NCBI RefSeq assembly: GCF_000002425.4
Contig: NC_037266.1
Location: forward strand, 3,729,350 to 3,793,349
Reading direction: 5' to 3'
Length of the DNA stretch: 64,000 bases
From: Physcomitrium patens
Taxonomy: Eukaryota > Streptophyta > Bryopsida > Funariales > Funariaceae
The position numbers were made by a program, and so were the translations under genes. Numbering within the stretch: the stretch's first letter is position 1; the number at the start of each line of letters is the position of its first letter. The notes beneath the pieces were generated by a model that worked only from the letters and a program-made list of their open reading frames with translations, was not told the DNA's origin and made no database searches. Positions 45,901 to 58,499 of the stretch are shown here, piece by piece.

Positions 45901-47050
45901 AATCCTTTTGATAGTTCTCTAATATAATGTTGTTTATCTTTGAGAAACAATAGCTATTCTCAATACTGGCCCTCAGTAATTTTATTAGAGAGCTCTCTTT
46001 TCCTGCTTTACTTATTTATCATCTTAGTGAGCCTCAAGATTGCAAATCCACCTTAGTTTGTTAGTACCTCAATTTTTAAGTTTCAGACAATCTTTGATTT
46101 GATGGCTTGATTTCCAACAATAATAACACAATTTCTTTTATACCAATATTTTTCATCTTTGTGATATTAATGATTCTTGTAAGGCATCAATCTCCATTAG
46201 TGTTGATTGTTGTCCTATAATATTGAATAGTAGCATAAGATTTTGTCCTATAGGTTATGCTCCATGGTTTTTGAAATCTAAAAGATTGACCTTCTTTGCA
46301 ATCATAATTGCCTCTTCAAATGTTTGCAGATCCCTTAATTCTACCTCTCATTGAATCACATGTTTCAACTCTCGTACAAATTAATCCATCATCTCCACCT
46401 CTAAAATATTGTTAATTTTGAAACATAAGAATATGAATCAAAAGACATAATTTTGTATTGACTTGGATTATATAAGATTAGCCAATAGATTCTATTCTAA
46501 CTTTTTCATATCAATGAGCAAAAATTGATTCTTAAGTTTTGTCTCAAACTCCTCCAAGTTATAAAATCCACCTTGATTTCCATAGTTTTGAGCTTGATGT
46601 CACTACCAAATAGCTACTAGACCTCTCAAATAGCTAGTTGCATATATAATTCATTGAGTGGTATTTGTCTTATATAGTTGGAGATATTGTTGCATACTAA
46701 AGAATTATTAGCATATATTGTCTTGCCTTGAAGTTCCAAAATATGTTTTGAGCTTGCTTAATTTCAGCCTATCAGGTGTCAACTCTCTTATCTTAAAAGC
46801 TTTTATTTATTCTTGTAGAATAGCTATCTGGTCTAACAATTATTGTATTTGAACCTCAATGTAGGATGGCTTTGCCATATCTCCCATCCTACAATTTCTT
46901 TATGAAATTTTACTACTAAAATGCCTTTTATCCTTCCAATTGACTTTTGAAAATAATTCATGGTAGTTCCAAAATAATAATTGATAGGGCCTTAACAATT
47001 AATCTCTAATTAGACAATGGCTATTAATACATTACCAAAGAATAGATTAA
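45901..47050 (-). pseudogene. Family-2 gag with CCHC knuckle, decayed
   Basis: The reverse strand at 46088-46129 encodes CYYCWKSSHQIKDC, a complete C-x2-C-x4-H-x4-C nucleocapsid knuckle. Upstream (to about 46900) are gag-like but stop-ridden frames. The leader region to 47050 is AT-rich. Confidence 0.55.
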
Positions 47051-47068
47051 AATTTGTTCTAATATCAA
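47051..47068 (-). promoter_or_regulatory. Primer binding site of family-2 element
   Basis: The reverse strand reads TTGATATTAGAACAAATT directly after the LTR end. It matches TTGGTATCAGAGC-type initiator Met tRNA sites apart from deamination-type changes. The immediate position supports the LTR boundary at 47069. Confidence 0.6.
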
Positions 47069-47302
47069 TGAAATGGAATTGAATTCTTTAAAAGTTCTAA
47101 AACCTTTCCAATCAATTATAACATAAATTCCATCATAAAGTAAGACAAAATGAATCAAAATAAAATAGAAAAAAAATAAAAAAATAAAACATAAATATTA
47201 AAATAGGATAAAAAGAATATAGAATAAAATAGAATAAAAAATATAAATCAAATTTTATTGAAAAAAATAGATCAAAGTGATACTTGAATGAATGTCCCAA
47301 AT

Positions 47303-47450
47303 TGTTAGGGACTATATATAAAACAAAGATTCAAGACTAAAAAATGGAATTAGCTCAACATTAAAACAATAATTAGATACAAGGTAAAAAGGTCCTAACT
47401 AAACTATAAGAAGAGAATTGTTGAGACTAAGAATCCCCTCAACCTTGACT

Positions 47451-47493
<43 letters not shown>

Positions 47494-47751
47494 TCCTAGG
47501 AAGCTTCTTGAAAAGTTTCTATGAGACTTAGGAACAAAGGAAGGATAAGATCCTTCTTTGACAACTTCCTAAATGTCTAAAGCCTCTTAGAATCTTCTAG
47601 GATCTCTTATATTCTTTTAGAACTTTCTTAGAATCTATTAGAATCTTTTGGAACCTTCTAGAACCTTCTAAGATCTATAAGAACCTTCTTTGAAGCTTTT
47701 TAGAATCTCTTAGAATCTTTTCAAATCATCTTCAATTATATGTCCGTGACA
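47303..47751 (-). repeat. 3' LTR of family-3 element
   Basis: It aligns with 54689-55131. It contains a (TA)n run of about 17 units (47453-47489) absent from the other LTR, and multiple TTCTAGAACC/TTAGAATCTT words typical of this LTR. Confidence 0.8.
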
Positions 47752-47894
47752 TCACCTCATCTTCTAGCTTGGAGGTCTCTGAGAAGCAATAATGGTGCAA
47801 GTCAGTATATGTGCAAGAAATTAAAGATCTGTTGTAGGATGTCTGCTATATACTTTAGTTGTTTTTTGCAAGGCAAATAGTTCATAGGCTCCTG

Positions 47895-48252
47895 TAGCCA
47901 TTGATAGTATCCCAAGCCTTCTAGCCATTGATAGTATCCCAAGCCTTCTACTTGTAATTAAGCATAAACTTAACTATCTTTATTATAGAATTTTCTTATA
48001 AAGGTTCTACCTCAAACATAATTACCAATAACGTCTTTGTAGTTTAAGTAGTTCTTCATCTCGATGTTAGTTTAAGTAGTTCTTCATCTCGATGTTGTCT
48101 CTGTGAGCTACTTGGTTGAGAAGGTATGACCGGTAGGATTTAAGACCAAAAGAATATAAACAAGCTATGGTCATGAACTCAAAATATTAACTTATATTGT
48201 TCTAAACATTTAAAAAAATTGCTTATATTGTTCTAAACATTTAAAAAAATTG
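47895..48252. repeat. Three separate perfect tandem duplications (27, 28 and 31 bp)
   Basis: Units 47895-47921/47922-47948 (27 bp), 48041-48068/48069-48096 (28 bp) and 48191-48221/48222-48252 (31 bp) are each exact head-to-tail duplicates. Their sequences are unrelated to one another. All lie in the region between chromodomain and 3' LTR of the family-3 element. Confidence 0.9.
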
Positions 48253-50381
48253 CTTCTTTAGAAGTTACATCTTCCCCTTCAGTATGAGGCCAAGAACTAA
48301 GAATCTTTATGGTGAAGCCATCTTATTAATCTACTGTTCATCATTTTGCCACTTTTGGTCTAGATAGATGTCATTGATGGAACTTTTGAACCTTCATTTG
48401 TACATTTAGAAGGTTGCCAAATAGTTCCCATGTGCAATCATTGAACATATCCGCCCCAATCGACTAGATATTAAAGCCTTTCATGTCTTATCCTTGAATC
48501 TAATATCTTTTTTATCTCAAATTCAACATGGTCATTGATTTCATCTATAAGAAGGAGTAGTTGTCTTTCACCTAGTATATTTGATTTTTTTTACCTTTTC
48601 AAAAATAAAACATAAAAAACTAGGTGAATCTTCATGGATGAAGGTAAGTCCAAGTAATAAGTTAGATTATTGATTTATTTGTGAATTACAAATGGTTCCA
48701 ATGTTTGATAGTCCAACTTATTACATAGCCTGTTGGTTTTTATATTGTGCTAAAGAAGCCATACTTTATCACCAACTTGGAATAGAGGATGTTCCTTCTT
48801 TAATTTATTTGCCATTAGTTTATAACATTGTTAAGCCCTTTTTAGATGGATCTTCATGATTGCTTGAAGTTTGGCCATCTTTGTAGCAAACTCCTCTATT
48901 ACTGGATTTGTTGACTTTAAAGGCTCTATCATATCTAATTTTGGATGATGATTGTAGTTTGAGTAGAATAATATTTGTTGTATAGATGCATGGATTGTAT
49001 TGTTATATGCAAACTCTACCAACAATAAGTAGGAAGTCCATTTGTCTTATTGATATTTGATGGTGTACCTTAAATAATACTTAATTTTTTTGTTCATCCA
49101 CTTCATTTGGCCATCAGTTTGAAGGTAGAAGGCAAAAAAAATATTAATGTCAACCTTAAGAATCTTAGAGAGTGCCTTCCAAAACCTTGATACAAATTGT
49201 GGCCCACAATCCAATACAATATCATTTGGCAACTTGTAATAATGATAGATATTGTCAATAAAGAGACTTGTTGTCTCTTTACCAGTAATTGACTTCTTAC
49301 AAGGTATAAAATATGCCATCTTGGTCAATCAATCAATAACTACAAAGATATTGTTAAATAAGGTTAATAATAGAAGATCTGTAATAAAATCCATGGAGAT
49401 AAATGACCATGATTGTCTTGGAATAGGAAGGGATTGAAGAAGTTCATATAGCCAATGTTGAGGGTTCTTTAACCTTAAACAAGTATCACATGATAGTATA
49501 AATTCATTAATGTCCTTTCACATTTTAGGCCACTAAAAGTCTATTGACAGAAGTTCTAAGGTCTTATTGAATTCGAAATGTCTGATTGCAACAAAGTCAT
49601 GGCATGTTTGAAGAACACACAAGCAGGTTGGTCCTTCAAGAATGAACAAACATTCTTTAAAGAATAAGAGATTGTCTTCAATCTTGAATTTAAAAGACTC
49701 ATTAGGAAGGTTGTTGATAAGATGCTTGTTATTAAGTACAAGGTGGTCTGTAATTGAGGCTTTATGAACCTAATCAAGAAATGATAAATCCACAAACATT
49801 GATACATTGATTGTTTAAACATGAAATTTCTCAAGCTTTAACAAGGTTGCTTGTTGTTGATTATATGTTGCCTTGCTTTCTTTTGGTTCAAGATAGGAAC
49901 ACCTTGATAATACATTTGATAATTTATATTGGCTTTCGAATGGATATCTGATGCAAAAATCAAATTATGATAAAGTTATATTCTAACGTAATTGGCAACA
50001 ATTCAAGACTTCGACTAACATGAAGTATTCAAGATTCTTGTGATATATATATACAATGACCTGATGAGAAGTACCTTCAAAAAAATGTTACTATTTTTAG
50101 AAAGAATCTATAATGGCAAGGAGCTCTTTATCATGGATTTTGTAATTAATTTTTGCAATTAAGAATTTTCATAATTGGAATGCAATTAGATGAAGTTTGC
50201 CATCTTCTCCATATTTTGAAAAGACTACTTTCAATGCAAAGTCTAAGGCATCGATCTCCATGAGGTAGGACTTGTTGAAATTTGGATGTATCAAAATTAG
50301 AGCTATTGTGAAAGTATCTTTTAAACTTTGAAAAGCTTTTTCTACTTCGGGGCCTGTGAGGCCAAATTTCACCACTTGATG
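48253..50381 (-). pseudogene. Family-3 RNase H (part), integrase and chromodomain, decayed
   Basis: On the reverse strand: RNase H at 50381-50169 (EKAFQSLKDTF, DALDFAL); a linker with zinc-region remnants about 49834-49440; integrase core 49400-48831 (MAYFIPCKKSITGKETTSLF, LDCGPQFVSRFWKALSK, FAYNNTIHAS); and a chromodomain remnant near 48530-48360 (CTWELFGNLLNVQ). Wording is close to family 1 but distinct. Stops and frameshifts separate the pieces. Confidence 0.75.
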
Positions 50382-52551
50382 AAACCTATGCCACACAACA
50401 AGTCCAAGAGGTGGAATTGGAGAGCTCCCAATTGTGTAATTGTTAGATTAATTTAAATCTTTATATTAAAAATTCAATTAGTTTAGGCCTTCCAAGCAAT
50501 GGTTACCAATATTAAATTAACATGTTAAATAAAATTTACCATACAAATATAATAAAAATAATTAACTAAATTATTACTATTAATTGACCATAAGAATAAA
50601 ACTTAAGTTTGAATTAAAAGTTAAGTTAAAAAAAAGTTAAAATTAAAAATTAAGATTAAAAGGTTAAGTTAAAAGTTAAAATTAAAATATTAAGTTAAAG
50701 TTAAAATTAAAAGGTTAAGTAAAAAAATTAAGATTAAAATTTAAGATTAAAGATTAAGTAAAAAGTTAAAATTAAAAGTTTAGTTTAAAAGTTAAAGTTA
50801 AAAGTTAAAGTAAGAATATTAAAGGTTAAAAGTTAAACTTAAAATTTATTAGCCAAAAAGTGAAATGTGGAGCTTAAAATTCACTAAAAAGATGATAGTA
50901 AAAATAAAGTGGGAGAGGTGAAAGCGAAGGTACCTTGACAACACCTAAGGATTGAAGGCAGCGACCCCCCTCTACTCCAAAATTTGCCAAAATTTTAAAT
51001 CGGCTTCAATTTGAATGATTCTTAGCTTGTTGCAAGACTGACTTGAAGGTGCTTTTGATCCAACAATCTTCGTTGCAATCTAATGATCCAATCGTGAGAA
51101 TTCCTCCTTTGAAGTTGAGTGATCCAAACTGCCATGGTGACTAACCCTCTTCACTTAGAAATTCACTAAAAATTCAGGTTGTCTTTAAATTCACCAAAAC
51201 TTATGCCTTTCAGAGCTTAGCTTATAAGGCTTGATGCTCCCAAAATTTCAAATAAATCCAATCACCAAGCACTGAGAAATGCCTTTCCAAACTTGATTGA
51301 TTCAAATTGCAAAGGCAGTCGACTCCCTCAAACTCAGAAATTCACCAAAAATTCTTTCTTATTACAAATAAAGCAAGTCTTATCAAAAATCTCTTGGAAA
51401 GCTAGAAAAAAAATCTACAACTATTAAAAATCTCACTTTGAGACAACAAAAATTGAGTGTCTGATTAAAGAAAATCCGAGGCCCTTGAAACCTTTGGAGT
51501 ATTTGGAAGGACGAGGAGATATCTACCTCAATGAAACATTTTTTAAAACTTAATGACCATCCTTCACAATGAAAAATCCATAAATACACAATCACAAGGT
51601 TCATAATGAGAATTAAAATCTAAATAAAATTAAGATTAGGGTTTCGGCCAAATTTTGGCATGGCTCTGTCCTTCATCCAAAAAAAGAAAGAAAGGGGGCT
51701 TGGAAAACCAAGCCTCTCTTATACAATTGAGTAGAGGCTTGTAGAAGGGTGGCTACATCTTCACCCTTGATTTTTAAGATCCCTAATCTAGATCTACAGC
51801 CTTCATTCATCCAAGAGCTAATCTCATTACTGGCTGATGGCTCTTGTAAGTGGTCAAGAAAGCATTTTTTTGTAAATCTAACTTCACTATTGTATTCAAA
51901 ACACCTTTTTAAGCTGAGATCAACTACTCAAATGCCTCAATCCATGCTCAATTATAATTTTCATGGAAGTTTTTACTTATAAGGATCTTGGTAATTTTTG
52001 TGAAATTCTTCAAAATGAGAATTTCATTGCTTCTCTTGTAATTTGAAGGAGAGGTTGCTGATCTTGTTTTCTTCACTCTAGGAGGTAAATCTAGTGCCAC
52101 CATTGCATTAAAAAGACTCCCATTAAGTAGAAGAACCACCATATTGCTTAAATTTGTCAAATTTGGAGGAAAATCCAAAATTACCATTGCTAACTTCCCT
52201 AAATCTTTTAGAGAATTATAATTCCAACTCCTAAATCATGTGAATGATTATAGATGCATTCATAGGCTTTTAGTCAACTCTTATAGTAATGACTAAAAAT
52301 CTCTAAATTATTAAACTAAGTAAGTTTCTATTCTAATTTTCTAATTCTTATCACTTTAGTCCTAATTAACCTAATTCAAGGAATTAGGCTATGATTTATA
52401 CCATCAAGGGTTGTAATCCTAAAAATTCTATAAAATTAAATTCTACTTATATAAATCCTAATTTAACATGTTTAATTATCATAAAATAGGAAAATAATAA
52501 AAAAAAATTAAATTTTAGAGTATAATTGAGAGTTCACAGGGCCTTAATCCA
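50382..52551. mobile_element. Unclassified 2.2-kb insertion in family-3 RNase H region
   Basis: Family-3 coding sequence stops at about 52552 (LTW-like codons) and resumes at about 50381 (QVVKFG-like codons). ACTTGAT and ACTTAT at the edges may be a decayed target duplication. Near the ends GAGCTCCCAATTGTGT (about 50424) and the reverse complement of the right end, GAACTCTCAATTATAC, form an imperfect inverted repeat. Inside are an AAGTTAAAA-rich low-complexity tract (about 50590-50860) and less AT-rich DNA (50930-51900). No transposase recognised. Confidence 0.5.
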
Positions 52552-54488
52552 ACTTATCAACCACGTAAGTGGAGCAAAAATCTTGGAATAATTTCTAAAA
52601 AAAACCTTATATAAGTTTTCAAATCTAAAAAAATATTAGACATTATATATATTTTTTGGCTTTTCTTAGTTGATGATTGCTTGTATCTTCTTTGGATCCA
52701 TAAAAAGTCCTTTGTTGGAAATAATATATCCAACAAATTTGACTTTAGGTGCATGAAATACACACTTCTCCAGTTTTTTATATAGCTCAATACTTTGTAG
52801 CTTTTCCAACACAAGATGGACATGTTTTTTGTGGTCTTTCAAATTCTTGGAAAAGATTAGAATATCATCCAAATAAATCACAAAAATTTGTCAAGATACT
52901 CATAAATTATGTCATTCATTAATTATTGGAATATAAGTGGTGCATTGGTAAATCAAAAAGGCATGACATTGTATTCAAAATTTCCATACTTAGCACAAAA
53001 TGATGTCTTTCATTCATCTACCTCCTTAATGCATACTAAGTTATATGCACCTCATAGATCAATCTTTATAAAGATCTTTGCTTGACTAAATTGATCAAAA
53101 AGTTTGGATATCAATGGCAATGGATATCAATTTTTTACCATTTTTTTTTATTAAAACTACAATAATCAATACATATCTGCAAAGATCCATCTTTTTTCTT
53201 TACAAATAGTATCGGAGTACAAGTTAGCGACTTGGAATATCAAATGAAATTCTTAGCCAGATTTTTATCAATATATTCCTTTAAAGTCCCAAGCTCATTC
53301 TAAGATAAATTGTAGATGGATTCAAATGGTGGTTGAGCACCTTCTTAAAGGTCAATCATACAATCATAAGAGCGATGCTTTTGCAAGATGTCCACATTTT
53401 TTTTTCAAATATATGTGTAAAATCCTTATATGCCTTTAGAATTGTTATTATAGCAACAACAAGTTACAATTGTAGATTTGCGTAGATAGTAAATTGATTG
53501 CCCTATTTAGTTGCCTTCTTAAATAATCTAGCTCCAATAAATAAATATTATTTAAGTTTTGGATTTTCAGATATTAGAAGCTTTTTCATAGATTTGAAGA
53601 TTCTATGATCTATTAAAAGAAATTCTAACTTTTGGAATACCCAATCTATCCATGGATTGTATTTTTTAAGCCATGAGAGTCTTAAAATGATTGGACTTGA
53701 TGGTATAATGATATTGAATATTACTTGGCAGCTATAATTATTGAAGGTTATTTCTAATGGAATCATCTCATAAGTAATGTCTTTAGAGAATAAAAGTCAA
53801 TCATCTATTACTTCTATGTGTGTGGCTTTGTATTTTTTGACCATACAAATTTTGTGTAATCTAGAAAATTCTTCATCAATAAAACATACATTCTTTGTTG
53901 AAGGCTTCAAATTTTAGTTGTTGAAGAATAAAAACTTATCATGTTCTCTAAATACTTCAACAAATGCTGCCAAAAATGCTTCAAATTTGTGCAATATAGG
54001 AAAATTCTTTTCAAATAATGGAGCAAATCAAGATAAAGCTTGACCTGAGAGCAAGGTTTCAATTAAACAAATATGAGATACTGCAGTGGAATATTGTTGA
54101 GATTGAAGCAAAGTAATTAGTCGTATTTGGTTTCAAAGCCATGAAATTTTGAGCAGGTGCCATTGAACTTTTTCAAAAGGTTGATACTTAGTTCTTTTGT
54201 TATTATTGTTATCAGATCATTACCTTGAGTAGATACACCTCACATGTTTGTTGAAGTAAATATAGTTGTTTAAGAATTTAGAACCTCTATTGCCATTTGA
54301 TGTGGTAGTTAAGGCACTCCGGCTCCTTGACGATTATATATGGTCATATATAGTTCTTTATTCTGCTTCGACAAAGTTTCTTTTTTGATCTTTAATGCTT
54401 CAAGAGAATTAATAATAAAATCTAACTTGATCTCTATAGAGTCTATCTTATTGACTTTTTAACCTTCTACCATAGAAAATCATAGAAA
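52552..54488 (-). pseudogene. Family-3 gag, protease and reverse transcriptase, decayed
   Basis: RT: MIYLDDILIFSKNLKDHKKH at 52881 downward retains the catalytic YLDD. Upstream CIDY-type and VKKKDGSL motifs lie near 53145-53205. Protease-like sequence is at 53766-53548 (PLEITFNN, WLKKYNPWIDW), but the D-S/T-G-A active-site segment and the nucleocapsid knuckle are missing through a deletion near 53910. Gag pieces occupy about 53920-54470. Leader AT-rich sequence to 54688 follows. Confidence 0.7.
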
Positions 54489-54688
54489 CACATGTATTCA
54501 AAGGGAAAAAAACTTGATCTATAACATAAAAAAAAATGAAAAGAATATTAAGAAAAGAATAATATTAGTCTAGGAGAGGATAATCCACAACCTCTAAAAT
54601 ACTATAGTACTTCCAAGAAGAGGGATAATTCACTCTCTGTCAAGAAAGATCAAGCTTTTAATATGATTTTATGATAATTTCAACAAAT

Positions 54689-55131
54689 TGTTAGGAACCA
54701 TATATAAGATAAGGATTCAAGACCAAAAAATGGAATTACCTTGACATTAGAACAATAATTGAATACAAAGCAAGAAGGTCCTAACTAAACCATAAGAAAT
54801 AAATTGTCAAGACTGAGGATCCTCTCAGCCTCGACTTTTATATATATTAGGTCCTAGGAAGCTTCTTGAGAAGTTTTTATGAGGCTTAAAAATAAAGCAA
54901 GCCTAAGATCCTTCTTTGACAACTTCCTAAATGATCTAAAGCCTCCTAGAATCTTCCAAGTTCTCTTTAAAATTTCTAGAATTTTCTTAGAATTTATTGG
55001 AACCTTCTTAGCACTTATTGAAATCTTCTTAATACTTATTGGAACTTTTTAAGTTCTAAAAGAACCTTCTTAGAACCTTCTAGAATTTCCTAGAATTTTC
55101 TTGAACCTTCTTCAGTTGTATATCCGTGATA
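54689..55131 (-). repeat. 5' LTR of family-3 element
   Basis: 443 bp matching 47303-47751. Just inside it, the reverse strand has a degraded primer-binding site (TATTAAAAGCTTGATC near 54645-54660). The CAAAT duplication follows at 55132. Confidence 0.8.
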
Positions 55132-57348
55132 CAAATAGCTTCAATCAATTGTATTTATACTTTGTCCAACTAGCTTGGAACTTTTTAGAATGTTCTTAAT
55201 GGTAGATCCTATCAAAATAACTTCCTTTTAGAAGATTTTAAAAGTGGGCTTCATCTTAGTTACTATCTTCTTATTAGATTCTAGAGGTAGGTCCTACCTA
55301 AATAACCACTTTTAATTCTTTTAGGATGTTTTATGGTAGGCTCCATCTAAACCACCAACTTGGCCCCAATTCTAAAAAAAAAATTAGAAACTTCTCAAAA
55401 ATAGCCCCAATTATCTATTTTTATGCATCAATAGTATAATTATCTTATCTGTATCCCATTATAATAAGAATTATATAATATTTTTTAAAAAAATCAATCA
55501 TTATCAAATTTTTATTCTACTTATATATTTGACTTGTAAAGTCAAATTTAGTGAAATTAAGGTGAAGTAGCATTTGAAGATTTGAAGACACCTTTTATAA
55601 AAACATCAATATTATATTTTATTGATTGTTTAATTTTAATAGAATTTGCTTTGATATAGTCTTATTTCAAATAGAAGTAGATCATAAATTTTATCCTATA
55701 GCTTTATATCCAAGAAAATATTAAGTAACCAAGATCAATTATAAAATTTATAAATAAGATTTTTTTGTAATTATAGATTTATTTCAAGAATAGTGGCATT
55801 ATTTGAAAGGTGCTTCTAAATCACTTATTTTTTATACATATCAAAAGAACTACAAGTATTTTATATCAAAATATATTTTGAATAGTTGGTTGTTTTTAAG
55901 TACATATTTTGGTACTTGAAAATAAATAAATCTTTGTTAATTTTTTTTAAATATTCTTTTCTTATACCAAAAGAAAAAAATTAAACTTTTAATCAACAAC
56001 AAATGATTCATTAAGTTAGAATTTCTTTATCTTTGAATAATGAAATTAAAATTGATTTTTAAATCATTATTTTTTAATCAAGTTCAATCAAATATTTTCT
56101 GAAATTTTCTTATGTATGATATTAAATATAATTCTTCTAAATCTTATGATACTTTTAATATAAACTAAAGGACTATTTTTTGTATTTTGACAAATGCTTA
56201 TATGTTCAACAAGATGAAGCAAATTTTTATGCTTTTCAAACTTATTACAATTATAGCTAATATATATAAAAGTCGAGGCTTACATTATTGTATAATTTTT
56301 TTGTTATTAGTAATGTTTGACTATAATAATATTATTTAATATTCTATTTAACAATCATCTAAATTTAGTAATCATAGTTATCATCTATAATTTGATATTT
56401 TTGACTTTTTAAAAGTTTATAATTCTATAATAAAAGATTTAAAAAATTATTTATCAAAAATACATATAACAATTAAGGCAAAATTAAGTAAAGCTCAAAA
56501 ACAACAAAAAATCAATACAAATATCTATTACAAAGAAAAATCTTAATTTTAGGTTGGCAATAAGATACACTTATTTTGTTGTAATATCAAGACCATATTA
56601 TAAAAAATAAAAAATAAACATATTTAATAAAGATTCTATTTTATCTTCTATCATTATTATGATGTCTTTCTATTTTTGATATTTAAGAGATAAAAAATTA
56701 ATAACCAATAGATTCAACTCAAAAGCTATTATTTGTTGAGTTACTAAATAAATCATTGAGATTATTGTAGCTTATAAGACATGGTAATAGAAATATAGAT
56801 CTTTAAGAATGACATATTCTTTTTTCAATAGGTGGTAAGATACAACATATTTGATATCACAACATTTGAAGAGATGCTTAATATTTCTCAATATTATTGG
56901 AAGTATAAATCATTATTCATGGTATTTTAAATATTTTATTTTTAAAAAGTTATGAAGGCCTCAACAATAATCGAATAATAAGGTGGTATTTTTACACTAG
57001 TATAAGACATTATTGATGGTTAAGATAACATATCAATTATCTTTGACGAAAATAATAATATAAGTATGTAGCTAATATGATTGGTGCATCTTAGATTTTT
57101 TTAATATGTATTATAATTCCTTGTAGAACTTATCTATTGAAAAAAGAATAATTTCGAGAATATTAACATTGACATTAATAATTAGAAGCTTTGTAGATAG
57201 TGATTTGACTTTACAAGTATTGATAGATGATCAATAGATCAAAAACGTGGCCAAAAAATTGGCCATATGTTGTATATGTTGATTACTTGTTTTACAAGTT
57301 GGCCACATATTATACAAGTAGAAAAATTCTCTTGTAAGTTGAACATGT

Positions 57349-58499
57349 GTTGAATGATAAAATTATTTTTTTTATAATAATTAAATATATTTTTATAGTG
57401 ATTTAAAAAGTTATGTTTTGAAAATTATTTTATTCTATTGCAATCTTGTTTAAACTTCGTGTTTTTTTTTTTTTTTTTTTTTTTTTTGAAATAATTTTTT
57501 CTACATAAATTATATATATAGTTTTTGTTTTAAAAACCCATTCAAATATATCTTAAATCATTTGATGCAATTCTAGTAATTTTTGTAATGAACTTGTTTC
57601 TTAAATATTATAATACATCAAATTTTGAGTATGTATGTTATTTTGATTTTAAGACCATTTTGACAAGCTTCTTATGTAAATTTGAACATCTATTTTGAGG
57701 GTCGTTTTTTTGTCAATTTGATTTTTGGAAGAAAAAATAATAATCAAAACATAGAGGTTGTGGTTATATAAATTACAAGATACATATATTTACTGTAGAA
57801 GTTTTTTTAATAAACAAAGGTACAAATATATAAAAAATTAATATGAAAGTAATGACCTTCCACACTAATAAAGTCCTTGATTTACATGTGACTCAAATTT
57901 CAGTTATTTATTTTAAATTGATAAATATATAAGTATATTAAGAGGCAATAAATTCTAAGTACTCATTTATATCTAATTTGCCATTTTTGGAATCTTTTCA
58001 AAAAATACAGTGAGTAATTTGTGAATCAACACATTGCTCCTTTCAACAGTGGCATGTCATCAGTGAGTTTGTTTCATGTGCATTGGTTGTCCAATTTAAA
58101 CTAAATGATTTTAATTTTATTGTAAACTAAACAGTGTGCCCTGATTTCACATTGTTGTTATTTTTTATTTTTTCAAAATGTCATATTTTGAAGGTCATGG
58201 ATAATGAATGTGGTGTTTACCAACAAATTCATCCAAAATATATTTTTCCTTACTATACGCTACTTTCATTTCGTTAGAAAGCCTCGTTTCACACAACATG
58301 CATCACATCCTTAATTTATTTGAAATCAACAAACTCATCTCAAATTACAAAGAATGAAAACTTTAATGGTTTGTTGTTGTGCAATAAAATTAATGTAAAA
58401 AACACGTTCTCTCTCTTACAGTCTCTATTACGTCATTTACTTACACAATCAAACTAAATACAGACAAACAAACTTGAAGAAAAGTTAAAAATATAAAAA
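57349..58499. other. AT-rich intergenic DNA
   Basis: A T run at about 57462-57487, then AT-rich DNA without recognisable coding sequence. Composition rises in GC from about 58500 toward MBD copy 2. Confidence 0.5.

Larger units (their letters stand above)
47303..55131 (-). mobile_element. Family-3 Ty3/gypsy chromovirus inserted in family-2 LTR
   Basis: The 3' LTR is 47303-47751 and the 5' LTR 54689-55131. Target duplication CAAAT is exact (47298-47302 and 55132-55136) within the family-2 LTR. On the element strand the LTR runs TGTCACGG (TATCACGG in the 5' copy) to CCTAACA. The internal order is gag, protease, RT, RNase H, integrase, chromodomain. A purine-rich AGAAGATGAGGTGA precedes the 3' LTR (about 47752-47765). 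It is interrupted by a 2.2-kb insert (50382-52551) and lacks part of gag. It is younger than the family-2 element it entered. Confidence 0.85.
40189..55463 (-). mobile_element. Family-2 Ty3/gypsy element, itself interrupted
   Basis: The 3' LTR is 40189-40668; the 5' LTR is 47069-47302 plus 55137-55463, split by the family-3 element. Target duplication ATAAA (40184-40188) / ATAAG (55464-55468). Between them, in element order, are primer-binding site (47051-47068), gag (about 46900-46000), protease/RT (about 45900-44700), RNase H and integrase (about 44400-43150), then B4 with its telomere-like array, then about 260 bp before the 3' LTR. Minus the family-3 element it is about 7.4 kb. Confidence 0.75.
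39812..57348 (+). mobile_element. Decayed plus-strand family-1 element hosting the nested insertions
   Basis: 39812-40188 aligns with the RT region of element b (about 6815-7187). 55464-56640 resumes at exactly the next position (about 7187) and continues through RNase H, integrase and beyond. About 56640-57169 matches the post-chromodomain region, and 57170-57348 a partial 3' LTR. The interruption carries ATAAA/ATAAG at its edges. Nearly every cytosine is lost, and no open frame of useful length remains. The 5' part of the element is missing left of 39812, where B3 abuts it. Confidence 0.7.

Noticed and set aside
50590..50860. A CRISPR-like or satellite array of AAGTTAAAA units
   Set aside because: Units are irregular in length and spacing, with no unique spacers; low-complexity expansion is enough.
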